From NCBI GenBank assembly GCA_028877205.1, contig JAPPHY010000007.1, positions 133,006 through 197,005 of the forward strand: a stretch of DNA of 64,000 nucleotides, read 5' to 3'. How positions within the stretch are numbered: the first letter of the stretch is position 1; every line of letters begins with the position of its first letter. Below the pieces are notes generated by a model. It worked only from the letters and a program-made list of their open reading frames with translations, searched no databases and was not told the origin of the DNA. This document shows positions 17,716 through 26,800 of this stretch, piece by piece. Position numbers and translations under genes: made by a program. The stretch is from Chloroflexota bacterium. Its GTDB lineage: Bacteria; Chloroflexota; Dehalococcoidia; Lucifugimonadales; UBA2985.

Positions 17716-19926
17716 TTAGTCTTCCTCAGCCGGCTCCACTCTCAGGTCCGGCAACCAGCGGAGGAACGGCGGCAGGTACCAGTTCCGCGCCCCCAGCATC
17801 TCCATTGTAGCAGGTACGAGTACGGAGCGCACCAGCGTCGCATCCAGGAACACGGCAACGGACAGGCCAAAGCCGACCTGCTGGTTGATGATAGTGTCCC
17901 CGGACGCAAACGCGCCGAACACCGCCACCATGATCAGCGCCGCGCCCGTTATCAGCCCGGCGGTGGACCGCAGCCCGTAGGCCACGGCCTCCGCGTTGTT
18001 GCCCGTCTGGTCGTACCGCTCTCTTATGCGGCTGAGCAGGAACACGTGATAGTCCATGGACAGCCCGAAGAGTATCGAGAACAGGAACAGCGGTATCCAC
18101 ACGTCGATTACCTCTGCGTGCTGGAATCCCAATAGCTCCGTGCCCAGGCCCTTCTGGAACACCAGCACCAGCAGGCCGTACGCCGTGCCCACGGAAAGCA
18201 GGTTCATGGCAACGGCCTTGATGGGGATGACAATCGAGCGGAAGACCAGCATCAGCACGAGGAAGCTGAAGCCCAGCACGAACGCGAAGACGATTGGCGT
18301 GTACCTGTCGGTTATGTCGAAGACGTCAGCGGTGACCGCCGTGGTGCCGCCTACGAAGACCTCCGCCGGCGTCCCGTCGAAGGCGGCGGGTATGTGCACA
18401 TCGCGCAGACGGTTGACCGCGTCCACCGCCGACTGGCTGCTCGGCTCGCCGTGGAGGATCACGGTCAGCAGCGCGAGGTCCCCAGCGTCGTTGGGCGTCC
18501 ACACCACCAGCGGGTTGCCGAGAGGGTCCGGCGGCAGCACCTGGTACGCGGAGTCGCCGAGGAGGGCGAATGCGAGCGCGTTCATCGCATCCTTCACCTG
18601 TGGACTGCTCACGTCGCCGTCCACCACGATTTCCGTCGGGTTGACCAGCCCGAACGAGAAGCTCTCCTCCAGCACAAAGAAGGCGTCCCTTGTCTGCGCG
18701 CCTTCCGGCAGCGCGTCCACTCCGTTGATGCCCGTCCTTATGTCGAAGTAGAAGTAGGTGGCGATGACCATCGGCACGCCCACGCCGAGCACGCTGAGAA
18801 TGGGATAGCGCATCACCTTCTCGGTGACTATCTCCCAGAACCCGTGCTCAGGCCCTCGCTCCTTGCGCTCGCCCGTCCGGCCGAAGAATGGCACCGAGAG
18901 CAGGTTGATCCGCGGGCCCATCAGGGCCAGCACTGCGGGCAACAGGGTCAGCGTGGCCAGCATCGCCACCACGACCACGAGGATTGCGCCTATGGCAAGC
19001 GACTGGAAGAACAGGAACGGCACCAGGAACATCCCGCACAGCGCGATGACCACCGTTGTGCCACTGAACAGCACCGTGCGGCCGGCCGTGGCGCCTGCCC
19101 GCTCTGTGGCCGCGAACTTGTCCAGGCCGCGGGCCATCTCATCGCGGAAGCGGGACACGATGATCAGCGAGTAGTCGATGCCGACCGCAAGGCCGATCAT
19201 GGTGATGAACAGGGTCACGAAGAACACCAGCTGGAAGACCTGGCCTATGAGCGCGGCCAGACCCAGCGCCGCCAGGATGCAGATCACGGACAGCCCTATG
19301 GGAAGCAGTGCAGCAACGATGGCGCCGAAGAGTGCGACCAGTATCAGCATTGCCACCGGCACGCCGACGCGCTCGCCCTGCTCCAGGTCGTGCTGGGCCA
19401 GCTCGGCGTTCTCCACGGAGATGCTGGCATTGCCGACTATGTACACGTCAACCTCGCCGGCCGCGTCCGCCTCCTCCACGATGTGCAGGACGTCCTCCAC
19501 GTTCTTTTCGGCCTGCGCCAAGTCACCGGTCATGACCATCGGCAGGATGGTGGTGCGCCGGTCCGCAGACACCAGCAGCGGATTACCGTCCAGGTAGCTG
19601 TGTATCTCGGCGACCACGTCGTCGCCAAGCGCGGAGATCTCCTCGTAGAGCGACGCGACGCTTGCCTGGAAGGCTTCGTCGTCCACCGTGAGCGAGTCGG
19701 AGCGGACGATGACCGTCTCCACGATGGGCCTTGGCCCCCGGAGCCGTTCATCAAGCCGCGACGCGGTCTGTTCAGACTCGGCGCTGCTGTTAAGGCGCAG
19801 CTCGGTAGTCGTCGCGCTGTCCAGCAGGCGGGCGCTAAGCCCTCCGCCCACGAAGGCCACCAGCACCCATAGTAGTATGGTGAGCAGGGGTCTGCGTGCG
19901 CTTATGCGGGCGAGGTATTCGGTCAA
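17716..19926 (-). CDS. MMPL-family RND transporter
   Basis: A 736-aa integral membrane protein with the RND duplication: one TM helix (about 15-35), a periplasmic domain (to about 185), a bundle of five to six helices with FITMIGLAVGIDYSLIIVSR, a second periplasmic domain and a second bundle with LFGLSMDYHVFLLSRIRERY. The GIDYSL and SMDYHV segments carry the Asp-Tyr pairs that relay protons in MmpL proteins. The family exports lipids or siderophores. The ATG lies near a TATACT box (19959-19964, minus strand). The MpaB-like oxygenase follows in the same direction. Confidence 0.9.
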   Translation of the reverse strand: MTEYLARISARRPLLTILLWVLVAFVGGGLSARLLDSATTTELRLNSSAESEQTASRLDERLRGPRPIVETVIVRSDSLTVDDEAFQASVASLYEEISALGDDVVAEIHSYLDGNPLLVSADRRTTILPMVMTGDLAQAEKNVEDVLHIVEEADAAGEVDVYIVGNASISVENAELAQHDLEQGERVGVPVAMLILVALFGAIVAALLPIGLSVICILAALGLAALIGQVFQLVFFVTLFITMIGLAVGIDYSLIIVSRFRDEMARGLDKFAATERAGATAGRTVLFSGTTVVIALCGMFLVPFLFFQSLAIGAILVVVVAMLATLTLLPAVLALMGPRINLLSVPFFGRTGERKERGPEHGFWEIVTEKVMRYPILSVLGVGVPMVIATYFYFDIRTGINGVDALPEGAQTRDAFFVLEESFSFGLVNPTEIVVDGDVSSPQVKDAMNALAFALLGDSAYQVLPPDPLGNPLVVWTPNDAGDLALLTVILHGEPSSQSAVDAVNRLRDVHIPAAFDGTPAEVFVGGTTAVTADVFDITDRYTPIVFAFVLGFSFLVLMLVFRSIVIPIKAVAMNLLSVGTAYGLLVLVFQKGLGTELLGFQHAEVIDVWIPLFLFSILFGLSMDYHVFLLSRIRERYDQTGNNAEAVAYGLRSTAGLITGAALIMVAVFGAFASGDTIINQQVGFGLSVAVFLDATLVRSVLVPATMEMLGARNWYLPPFLRWLPDLRVEPAEED

Positions 19927-20051
19927 GTGGTGACACCGTCAGTTGATGTTGACAACCAAGTATAGCACATGGCCCTCAGGCGGCTGTCGCAGGGCTCAAC
20001 GTGGTATAGAATGCAGAATCGAACACCCTACGCCTTGAAGCCTGATCTGTC

Positions 20052-20501
20052 GTGACCTTTCAGATTCACCAGGAACAGCTTCTGAGCTACCCCCGCGAGC
20101 AGGTCTTCCGGTTCTTCGCCTCTGCCGAGAACCTCAACCTGCTCACGCCTCCCTGGCTGGGGTTCAACATCCTGACACCGCTGCCCATCGAGATGGCGGT
20201 CGGGACCATCATCGAGTACCGAATCAGGCTCCGCGGGCTTCCGCTAACCTGGCGGAGCGAGATCACGGAGTGGCAGCCGCCCTTCTCGTTCTGCGACGAG
20301 CAGCGCCGCGGCCCGTACCGGTACTGGATACACCGGCACACGTTCGAGGAGCGGCCTGGCGGCACTCTGGTGACCGACCACGTGGACTACGGCGTTCTGG
20401 GAGGGGCGCTGGTCAACAGGCTGTTCGTCGCGGGTGAACTGCGGAGGATCTTCGCCTACCGAAAGGCCAAACTCTCGGAGGTATTCCCCGGCACAGATTG
20501 A
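20052..20501 (+). CDS. SRPBCC-fold ligand-binding protein
   Basis: A 149-aa START/Bet v 1-like protein. FQIHQEQLLSYPREQVFRFF is the typical N-terminal strand-helix, followed by PPWLGFNILTP, IEYRIRLRGLPLTWRSEITEW and VTDHVDYGVLGG. It is close to the CoxG/YfiN-like SRPBCC proteins often annotated as cyclases or cell-division inhibitors, but no catalytic residue can be named. The start is a GTG, about 40 bp downstream of a TATAGA box. It stands alone and diverges from the MMPL gene. Confidence 0.8.
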   Translation: MTFQIHQEQLLSYPREQVFRFFASAENLNLLTPPWLGFNILTPLPIEMAVGTIIEYRIRLRGLPLTWRSEITEWQPPFSFCDEQRRGPYRYWIHRHTFEERPGGTLVTDHVDYGVLGGALVNRLFVAGELRRIFAYRKAKLSEVFPGTD

Positions 20502-20534
20502 CCGCCCGCCCTTCGACAGGCTCAGGGCCCGCGC

Positions 20535-21359
20535 CTACGGCTTGACGCCAATGGCCTCGCCAAAGGCCAGACCGCCGCAGGCGCCCGGGTGGTCTCGCCA
20601 CTCGTCCAGGCCATGTCTCCACTGGTCGAATTGCTCCCGGCTGGCCAGCCCGAACTGCACCGCTGCCTCGATGACCCGCGGCGAGTAGAACCAGTCGTCT
20701 ATGAAGGCGCGGAAGAACGCCACGTCCTCGGTGCTGCCGAAGTAGTCAAAGGAGCCGGACGCCAGGATATCCGCGAATCCGGCTTCCAGCAACGCGTTTT
20801 TCAGCTCCCTGCCCATCTCCGGATGGCCGCCATTGCCCTGGAGCAGCCTGGCAAAGGTCCTCCAGGCGTTGTCCACATCCTCGCTGCCCGGCTCCAGGAA
20901 GGACGACGACACGAACAACTCACGGCTTGCGATTATGCCGCCTGGTTTCAGCACACGCTTCACCTCGGCGAGGACGGCGCGGGTGTCCGGGATGTGCATC
21001 AGGACTGCGTGGCAGTGGGCCACGTCGAAGTAGTTGTCCTCGAATGGGAGGTCCGTCACGTCGCCGACGTGGAACGTGGCGTTGGCGTGTCCGCCCGCCT
21101 GGGCGGCAGCGCGGGCCATTTCTATCTGAGACTCCTCCATGTCCACACCGTGCAGCTCGCCAGGTTCGACGGCCCGAGCCAGCCCAACCGATATGGTGCC
21201 TGGGCCGCAGCCGAAGTCGAGCACGCGGTCGCCGGGCTTCAGGTGCGGGAGCAGGTACGCGGCGTGGCTGTCTGCGCTGCGCCGGCGCAGTAGCTGCTGA
21301 AAGTTCTCATCGTAACCCATTGTGTAGGCGGGATCGGGTGGTGTGTTGCCCTGCGTCAT
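20535..21359 (-). CDS. Class I SAM-dependent methyltransferase
   Basis: A 274-aa methyltransferase of the UbiE/BioC type. VLDFGCGPGTISVGLA (about 48-63) is the SAM-binding glycine loop, HGVDMEESQIEMAR gives the ribose-binding acidic residue, and YFDVAHCHAVLMHI and VLKPGGIIASRELF are motifs II-III. The acceptor substrate is not evident. It lies 40 bp after an ACT-domain gene and downstream of histidine decarboxylase on the same strand; that context could mean a substrate derived from histidine, but this is speculative. Confidence 0.88.
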   Translation of the reverse strand: MTQGNTPPDPAYTMGYDENFQQLLRRRSADSHAAYLLPHLKPGDRVLDFGCGPGTISVGLARAVEPGELHGVDMEESQIEMARAAAQAGGHANATFHVGDVTDLPFEDNYFDVAHCHAVLMHIPDTRAVLAEVKRVLKPGGIIASRELFVSSSFLEPGSEDVDNAWRTFARLLQGNGGHPEMGRELKNALLEAGFADILASGSFDYFGSTEDVAFFRAFIDDWFYSPRVIEAAVQFGLASREQFDQWRHGLDEWRDHPGACGGLAFGEAIGVKP

Positions 21360-21399
21360 TGAGTCTCCTCTCGGTGCTTACGCGGACGCTTCTGCTCAG

Positions 21400-21792
21400 C
21401 TAGACTATGTCGTCCCTGTCCATCAGGCTCTCAGCCCTGGCGCGGTCGTCGGTCACAATTGCAACGGTGGTATAACCCTCGCGCCTGTCCACAATCTGAA
21501 GGCTCTGTATGTTGATGCCCGCCTGCTTCAGCCTCTCCGCCACCTTTGCAAGCGCGCCCGGCTCGTCATGCAGGCGCACGAGCAGCGATTCGTCCGAGAC
21601 TGTCTTGAACCCCGCGCTGGTCAGCGCCAGGAGCGCGCCGTCGTAGTCGTCCGTGGTCAGCGAGATGGCCCCTCTATCGCCAAAGGGGTCGGTGCTGATC
21701 GTCTCGATGTTGATGTTGCTGTCGGCCAGCACACGGCTGATGTCTGCTATGACGCCGACCTCGTTCTGGGCCATTACGATGATTCTGGGCAT
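21400..21792 (-). CDS. Tandem ACT-domain protein
   Basis: A stand-alone 130-aa protein made of two ACT domains: IIVMAQNEVGVIADISRVL (about 4-70) and LVRLHDEPGALAKVAERL (about 71-130), each with the Gly at the helix start that shapes the amino-acid site. Such proteins usually sense an amino acid and regulate a partner enzyme. It starts 14 bp after the histidine decarboxylase stop, which makes that enzyme the likely partner. A second small tandem-ACT protein is at 61710-62081, downstream of serS. Confidence 0.85.
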   Translation of the reverse strand: MPRIIVMAQNEVGVIADISRVLADSNINIETISTDPFGDRGAISLTTDDYDGALLALTSAGFKTVSDESLLVRLHDEPGALAKVAERLKQAGINIQSLQIVDRREGYTTVAIVTDDRARAESLMDRDDIV

Positions 21793-21806
21793 GCGTGTGT
21801 ATCCCC

Positions 21807-22925
21807 TTACTCGTGTGTTGAGTTGTCCCTCACGCAGTCGTCCACGACCGCGTCGATGATGTCCCGCGTTATGTGCGGCATGGCCAGCAGGTGGGCGATG
21901 TCCTCAAAGGGCGCCAGCTGCCACCTGCGAATGATCTCCGGCGACGGCCTCCGGAGCACGACCGTCACGGAGTTGCGGTTCCTCCAGGCTGGTATGCCCG
22001 CGTCCAGGAAGCGGTTGACGGCGTACTCCGCGGTATCGATGCAGCGACGAACGATGTCCCGGTAGCCGTCCAGCCCGTGCTTCTGGAATGCGTACCATAT
22101 CATGAGCGGGGCGAAGGCGCTGCGCGACCCCGTCAGCGTGGTGTCCAGAACACCCACGTACTCGATGGAGCGTGCCACGCGCGACACGTACTCGCGCCTG
22201 GTCAGAGCCACGCCGCACGGCAGCGGTGAGCCGATCATTTTGTGGCCGCTTATCGCTACGCTATCGAACCCCGCGTCGAAGCCATATGGCTGAGGCTCCT
22301 CCACGAAGGGCAGGATCATGCCGCTCAGGGCGGCGTCGGCGTGGATGTAGTGGTTGGTGACGGCCAGGTCGCTGAGGATGGCGCGGACGCGGCTCACGTC
22401 GTCGATGGCGCCCTTCATGGTGGTGCCGATGTTCGCCATGAATATGACCGGGCTATCGCGGTTGATGCGAATGGTCTCGTACAGGTCGTCGTAGTCGATC
22501 TCGCCGTTGGGCTGGCTCTTGATCATGATGCTGCGGGCCTTGAGCAGCCGCAGGATCTTGACCACGCTGTAGTGGGTGTCCTGGGAGAAGTAGACCACGC
22601 CGTCCGGGAAGATCTCGCGGCCCATGTAGAGGCCGTACATGTTCCCCTCGGTGCCGCCGGACGTGACGTAGCCCCAGGCGCGCTCCCGCTCGATGTGCAT
22701 GAGGTCCGCAAAGGTGTGGAGCACCTCGCGCTCGATCTCGTGCGTGTTGACGCGGTAGTTGCTGTCGTGGAACGGATCGCCAACGTTGTTGGCGCTGAGG
22801 CGCAGGAATGGCAGCAACGGCGTGTAGTCGAAGTCCTGGTTTGTGGGATAGCCGACCTGCCTGCTGCCGAGCTCCTCAAGCTCCCTGAGCAGGCCATCGA
22901 GACGCTTACGGGTTTCCTCCTCCAT
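21807..22925 (-). CDS. hdc: Histidine decarboxylase (PLP-dependent)
   Basis: A group II PLP decarboxylase of 372 aa that fits bacterial histidine decarboxylase: DFDYTPLLPFLRLSANNVGD, WGYVTSGGTEGNMYG, YFSQDTHYSVVKI, SQPNGEIDYDDLYE, HADAALSGMILPFVE and SGHKMIGSPLPCGV, where the Lys forms the Schiff base. The product would be histamine and CO2. The ATG at 22925 is used because GGAGGT lies 6 nt upstream; the frame is open 9 codons more. It heads a run with the tandem-ACT gene and a methyltransferase. Related plant-type serine decarboxylases share these motifs, so substrate identity is probable, not certain. Confidence 0.85.
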   Translation of the reverse strand: MEEETRKRLDGLLRELEELGSRQVGYPTNQDFDYTPLLPFLRLSANNVGDPFHDSNYRVNTHEIEREVLHTFADLMHIERERAWGYVTSGGTEGNMYGLYMGREIFPDGVVYFSQDTHYSVVKILRLLKARSIMIKSQPNGEIDYDDLYETIRINRDSPVIFMANIGTTMKGAIDDVSRVRAILSDLAVTNHYIHADAALSGMILPFVEEPQPYGFDAGFDSVAISGHKMIGSPLPCGVALTRREYVSRVARSIEYVGVLDTTLTGSRSAFAPLMIWYAFQKHGLDGYRDIVRRCIDTAEYAVNRFLDAGIPAWRNRNSVTVVLRRPSPEIIRRWQLAPFEDIAHLLAMPHITRDIIDAVVDDCVRDNSTHE

Positions 22926-23150
22926 GTTGCACCTCCACTTCAGGGCGCTCACGTGCCTACCACCCCTCTATTCGAATATAGCACGAGGCAGGCACATGGG
23001 CAAACGGCGCATCCTGTCGTTCGAGTGCGGCACCGCTCGGAATCCTGACAGCACGAGTCCGTTTGTGGTACAACTATCGACGAGGTCAGAGCATCGTATG
23101 TCGATCCGCAGCAGCGCGCAAATACCCCAAACGGAGCTGTCAGCCCGCGC

Positions 23151-23558
23151 GTGCCCCAGCCCGGGTGTCCCTTGCTAGTCCTGTGGGTAGGCGCAGGCGG
23201 CGTCGTGGGCTCGGTCCTGCGGTACCTCGTCGTCACGTGGGTGAACGGCGCGATGGGCGCGCCGGCGTTCCCCTACGGGACCTTGGCCGTGAACGCCATT
23301 GGCTGCCTGGTCATCGGTCTCGTCGTGGGCTTGTGGGACGCACACCACGCCCTGACGCGAGAGGCGCAGGCCTTCCTCATCGTCGGCGTGCTAGGCGGAT
23401 TCACCACCTTCTCGGCGTTCGGCATCGAGACCGTCCGGCTGCTGAGGGACGGGGCGTACGTCGCAGGCTTCGCCAACGTGTTCCTCCAGCTGGCCATCGG
23501 CCTGTCCGCGGTGGCCGTAGGCCTGCGAATCGGGCAGGCTTTCAGGCCGGACGTGTAG
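23151..23558 (+). CDS. crcB: Fluoride exporter CrcB/FluC
   Basis: A 135-aa four-helix fluoride channel that works as a dual-topology dimer. It has the family marks GAGGVVGSVLRYLV, FPYGTLAVNAIGCLVIG (Asn in helix 2) and GGFTTFSAFGIET (the TM3 break and Phe box). The start is a GTG; a TTG seven codons in is possible and would suit the first helix better. No fluoride riboswitch was recognised upstream. It stands alone between hdc (divergent) and a repeat-rich gap. Confidence 0.92.
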   Translation: MPQPGCPLLVLWVGAGGVVGSVLRYLVVTWVNGAMGAPAFPYGTLAVNAIGCLVIGLVVGLWDAHHALTREAQAFLIVGVLGGFTTFSAFGIETVRLLRDGAYVAGFANVFLQLAIGLSAVAVGLRIGQAFRPDV

Positions 23559-23580
23559 GCCTCGTAAACCTACCACCGTC

Positions 23581-23781
23581 ATTGCGGCGCAAGCCGCAAT
23601 CCAGATTCCCGTTTGCACGGGACTGGTGGAGCAGGTGGGGACTGACGTGGACTCCTGCTTACGCAGGAGTAGTCCGGCGGGGGCACCGCTCGAATGGTTC
23701 GACAAGCTCACCATGAGCGGTGCGGGTGGCTGGTCGCCGTACCCCTTGCCCGCCCGCACTTCGACAGGCTCAGCACGAGCG
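23581..23781. repeat. Cluster of four palindromic repeats
   Basis: The crcB-lctP gap is mostly repeats: ATTGCGGCGCAAGCCGCAAT (23581-23600), family B ACTCCTGC-TTAC-GCAGGAGT (23651-23670), family A 23685-23721 (ACCGCTCGAATGGTTCGACA, then AGCTCACCATGAGCGGT) and a half-element 23752-23781 (CACTTCGACAGGCTCAGCA). Confidence 0.8.
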
Positions 23782-23794
23782 GAGATGAACTCCG

Positions 23795-25408
23795 CTACCG
23801 CGATAGCCCCGGCAGCAGGTGAATGACCACCATAGCCTCCAGGCCCGCGAGCAGCACCAACGCGATGATGTACGGGATCACCCCGCGGAAGATGCTGCGC
23901 TCCTGCCCTCCCAGTCCGACCACCGCCGCCGCAACCAGCACCTTCGCAGGCGCCATCGAACTGCCCACCGACGCCCCTATCGACTGGATGCTCGAGATGG
24001 TCACTTCGCCGATGCCCAGCGCACGCGCAGTCTCCATCTGCAGCAGCCCGAACATCACGTTCGAGTTGGTGTTGCTGCCGCTCATGAACGACCCAAGCAG
24101 CCCGATGAAGGGCGAGACCAGCGGGAAGAGCGGGCCGGACACGTTCGCGATGCCCTTCGCCAGCAGCACCGTCATGCCCGTGTCGGCCATCACGACTGCC
24201 ATCACTACCATCGTCGTGACGCTCATGGTGGAGCTGCGGCTCTGCCTGTACGTGAGCCTCACCGACTCGCGCGCCACGCCGCTTCGCCACCAGCCGGTCA
24301 CCGCATAGGCCACCACGCTTGCCAGCGTAGACATGACTATCAGCGGCGCAGGATGATTGAGCAGGCTGATGGGCGCGTAGTTGTCGGCGGGGTCCACCAC
24401 GAACCCCTGTCCGGTCGTGAAGCCGGGGTAGTCGGCGGCCAGGCGAAGCCCGGACACAGCCTCCATAACCGGCCCGATCTGCGAGATTACGCTCAGCGTG
24501 ACGAGCAGCAGGTAGGGCAGGAGCGCGAGCAAGAGCGGCATGAGCCTCGATGGCTCCTCCGATTCCGAGTCCTCGTCGTCCTCCGGCGCGCCCGTCACCG
24601 CCACCCGCGGCGCAGGCAGTAGCAGCGGCGTCCTGGCCAGCAGCGCCAGCGACACCATGCCCAATATACCGGGCACGGTCGACGCGATCTGCGGCGCGCC
24701 GAGCAGCGCCAGCGCGTACATCGCACCCGCCATGATCGACCCGACGACGACCACGAGCGGCAGGCTTCGCCCCACCGCGGCCGCGCCGCCCTGGATGTGC
24801 GCCACGAGCGCGCCGCTCGCCACGATGACCGGCGCAAACAGCAGCGCCATGTGCGGCGCGATCACCTCGCCCTCGATTCCCGTCACCAGCTGTATGGTGT
24901 AGTAGGAGGAGGCCATGGAGCCGAACGTGACGGCCCAGCCGTGGCCCACCAGCGCCATCGCAGCGGCCCGCGCCGGCGAGAAGCCGAGCATGATGAGCAG
25001 CGGCGCTGCCACCGCCACGGGCACTCCGAACCCGGTTATGCCCTGGATGAAGCTGGAGAAGCCCCAGCCGATGATGAGCGCCTGCGCCAGACCGTCGCCC
25101 GCGAGCGCGGCCATGCTGCGCCCGATGGAGTCGATGGCCTTCAGCCTGTCGAGCACGTTGTACAGGTACACGGAGGTCCAGACGATGGTGAGCACGAAGA
25201 GCGACAGGCTGATGCCCTTGCCGGCGGCGATGGCGGCGTGGCGCGGCTCCGCGCCGAAGGCCAGCAGCGCGAGCGCGAGGGCGAGCACGCAGGCACCCGC
25301 ACCGACGCGCGGCACGCTCCAGCTCAGCCACACGATGGCGGCCACCAGGAACACGACCGGCGAGGCCGCCAGCAGCCAGTTGACGATGGTGATTTCGGGG
25401 CCGTTCAC
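23795..25408 (-). CDS. lctP: L-lactate permease family transporter
   Basis: A 537-aa integral membrane protein with about 13-14 hydrophobic segments, matching LctP/GlcA proton symporters for lactate and glycolate. Family blocks are FSSFIQGITGFGVPVAVAAP, GHGWAVTFGSMASSYY and LLGSFMSGSNTNSNVMFGLL, followed by SSIQSIGASVGSSMAPAKV near the C-terminus. A charged loop (about 270-285, EDDEDSESEEPSRL) lies on one face. The substrate is by homology only. The ATG gives the first TM helix after ~10 residues. Confidence 0.88.
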   Translation of the reverse strand: MNGPEITIVNWLLAASPVVFLVAAIVWLSWSVPRVGAGACVLALALALLAFGAEPRHAAIAAGKGISLSLFVLTIVWTSVYLYNVLDRLKAIDSIGRSMAALAGDGLAQALIIGWGFSSFIQGITGFGVPVAVAAPLLIMLGFSPARAAAMALVGHGWAVTFGSMASSYYTIQLVTGIEGEVIAPHMALLFAPVIVASGALVAHIQGGAAAVGRSLPLVVVVGSIMAGAMYALALLGAPQIASTVPGILGMVSLALLARTPLLLPAPRVAVTGAPEDDEDSESEEPSRLMPLLLALLPYLLLVTLSVISQIGPVMEAVSGLRLAADYPGFTTGQGFVVDPADNYAPISLLNHPAPLIVMSTLASVVAYAVTGWWRSGVARESVRLTYRQSRSSTMSVTTMVVMAVVMADTGMTVLLAKGIANVSGPLFPLVSPFIGLLGSFMSGSNTNSNVMFGLLQMETARALGIGEVTISSIQSIGASVGSSMAPAKVLVAAAVVGLGGQERSIFRGVIPYIIALVLLAGLEAMVVIHLLPGLSR

Positions 25409-25472
25409 GAGCGCGCGCCTCGGCGAGTTGGCATACGGCTCACACTAACGCAGCGCATCACAAGAATCAATG

Positions 25473-25502
25473 GCGAAGGTGGGGAGTACCCCATACCTTC
25501 GC
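25473..25502. repeat. Stem-loop between mscS-like and lctP genes
   Basis: GCGAAGGT-GGGG-AGTA-CCCC-AT-ACCTTCGC is a near-perfect hairpin in the 137-bp gap. It has no T-run on either strand. It may block readthrough from the upstream minus-strand MscS gene, or be another dispersed palindrome. Confidence 0.5.
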
Positions 25503-25545
25503 AGGGCTAGCTCCGAGTGTATCGAAGTACGGATGGGAGCGTCCC

Positions 25546-26646
25546 CTACCCCTCGCGACGCCCCTCCGCGCCCCCGTCCAGCGCGCCATCTCGCATGAAC
25601 ACGTTGCGCGCCGGGAACGAGATCTCGATGCCCTCCTCGTCGTAGCGCGCGAAGACGGCCTTCACGAACGCGTGCTTCACCGACCACGAGCTCAGGTACC
25701 CGTCGGACCGCATCACCACCCAGAAGATGATGTTGGAGTCGCCGAAGTACTCGTACCAGACCGATGGCTCGTAGTCGTGTATCGCGCCCGGCGTCTCCTG
25801 CAGCACCTGTCTCGCCACCTCCACCGTCACCCGCTCCACGTGCGCCAGGTCGCTGAAGTAGCTCACGCCTATCTGCATGTAGACCGACATCTCCTCGTAG
25901 GGGTAGTTGAAGTTGGTCATGATGCTGTCCGAGAGCCGGGAGTTGGGCACGAACACGATGTTGTTCGAAAGCAGCCGAACGCGCGTGGTGCGCCAGCCGA
26001 TGTGGTCGATCGCCCCGATCATGCCGCCCTCCAGCTCCACGTAGTCACCCACGCGTATCGAGCCGTCGGTCGTTACGCTCAGGCCAGCGAACAGGTTGAT
26101 GAGCGTGCCCTGCAGCGCGAGCGCCACGGCCAGGCCTCCGACGCCAAGGCCCGCGATGAGCGGCGCAATCGATATGCCAAGCCGGTCCAGGACTATCAGC
26201 CCGGCCATCACGAGCACAACTGAGTTGGCTATATGCGTGGCAATCGGGGTCACCGATTCCACGACCCGGCTCTGTCCCGTGCGCTCGCCCACGCGGCCCA
26301 TGGCCCACCCGATCGCGTCGTCCTGCGCGCGTATGGCCCCGTACAGCACGACGCCGATGCTGATGATGACGAACCCGCTCGTGATCAGGTGCCGATACTC
26401 GACCAGCGAGGGCTGCCACCTCAGGCCGACGTGTACGCCCAGCAAAATGATCAGCAGCGACAGCGCCCCGTCGATGTCGTCGATGAGGTTGGCTCGGAGG
26501 CAGGTTGGGTCCTTGCGGCGCAGCCTTCGCTTGACCATGTTGGTCAGGGTGCGCACGATGAAGGAGACGACGAGGCCCGCCAGGATTGCCGACCCCAGGT
26601 ACACGAGGTCGCCCAGAGTCACTCCCTCTATGACCACTCTGTCCAT
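25546..26646 (-). CDS. MscS-family mechanosensitive channel
   Basis: A 366-aa small-conductance mechanosensitive channel homologue. Several N-terminal TM helices (about 12-150) precede the pore-lining helix and the conserved GLGVGGLAVALALQGTLINL (about 175-194), the beta domain (VGDYVELEGGMIGAIDHIGW, VFVPNSRL) and a C-terminal alpha-beta domain. The ATG at 26646 is chosen over a start 22 codons earlier because GGAG lies 7 nt upstream and the Arg-rich extension is unlike the family. The role would be release of osmolytes on hypo-osmotic shock. Confidence 0.92.
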   Translation of the reverse strand: MDRVVIEGVTLGDLVYLGSAILAGLVVSFIVRTLTNMVKRRLRRKDPTCLRANLIDDIDGALSLLIILLGVHVGLRWQPSLVEYRHLITSGFVIISIGVVLYGAIRAQDDAIGWAMGRVGERTGQSRVVESVTPIATHIANSVVLVMAGLIVLDRLGISIAPLIAGLGVGGLAVALALQGTLINLFAGLSVTTDGSIRVGDYVELEGGMIGAIDHIGWRTTRVRLLSNNIVFVPNSRLSDSIMTNFNYPYEEMSVYMQIGVSYFSDLAHVERVTVEVARQVLQETPGAIHDYEPSVWYEYFGDSNIIFWVVMRSDGYLSSWSVKHAFVKAVFARYDEEGIEISFPARNVFMRDGALDGGAEGRREG

Positions 26647-26800
26647 AGTGCGTCTCCTTCCGGCCCGCGCCGCGCGGCGCGGATACCGGAGCAATGGTAG
26701 CCCCACGGCCAAGGCGGGTCAATCCTGCGCCGGGCCGCGCGGGCCATGCGCTATAATCCCCGTGCCTGTTACGCAAATGCCGGATCGAGAGGCGGGAGCC

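Noticed and set aside
22953..23150. Fluoride riboswitch upstream of crcB
   Set aside because: The expected conserved crcB-motif core was not found by eye in this gap.
23391..25331. A 646-codon minus-strand frame
   Set aside because: It overlaps the lactate permease in another phase, runs through the repeat cluster and ends antisense within crcB; no domain is recognisable.
25445..25687. An 80-codon minus-strand ORF downstream of mscS
   Set aside because: Arg/Gly/Ala-rich, overlaps the mscS 3' end in another phase and crosses a hairpin; no sign of coding.
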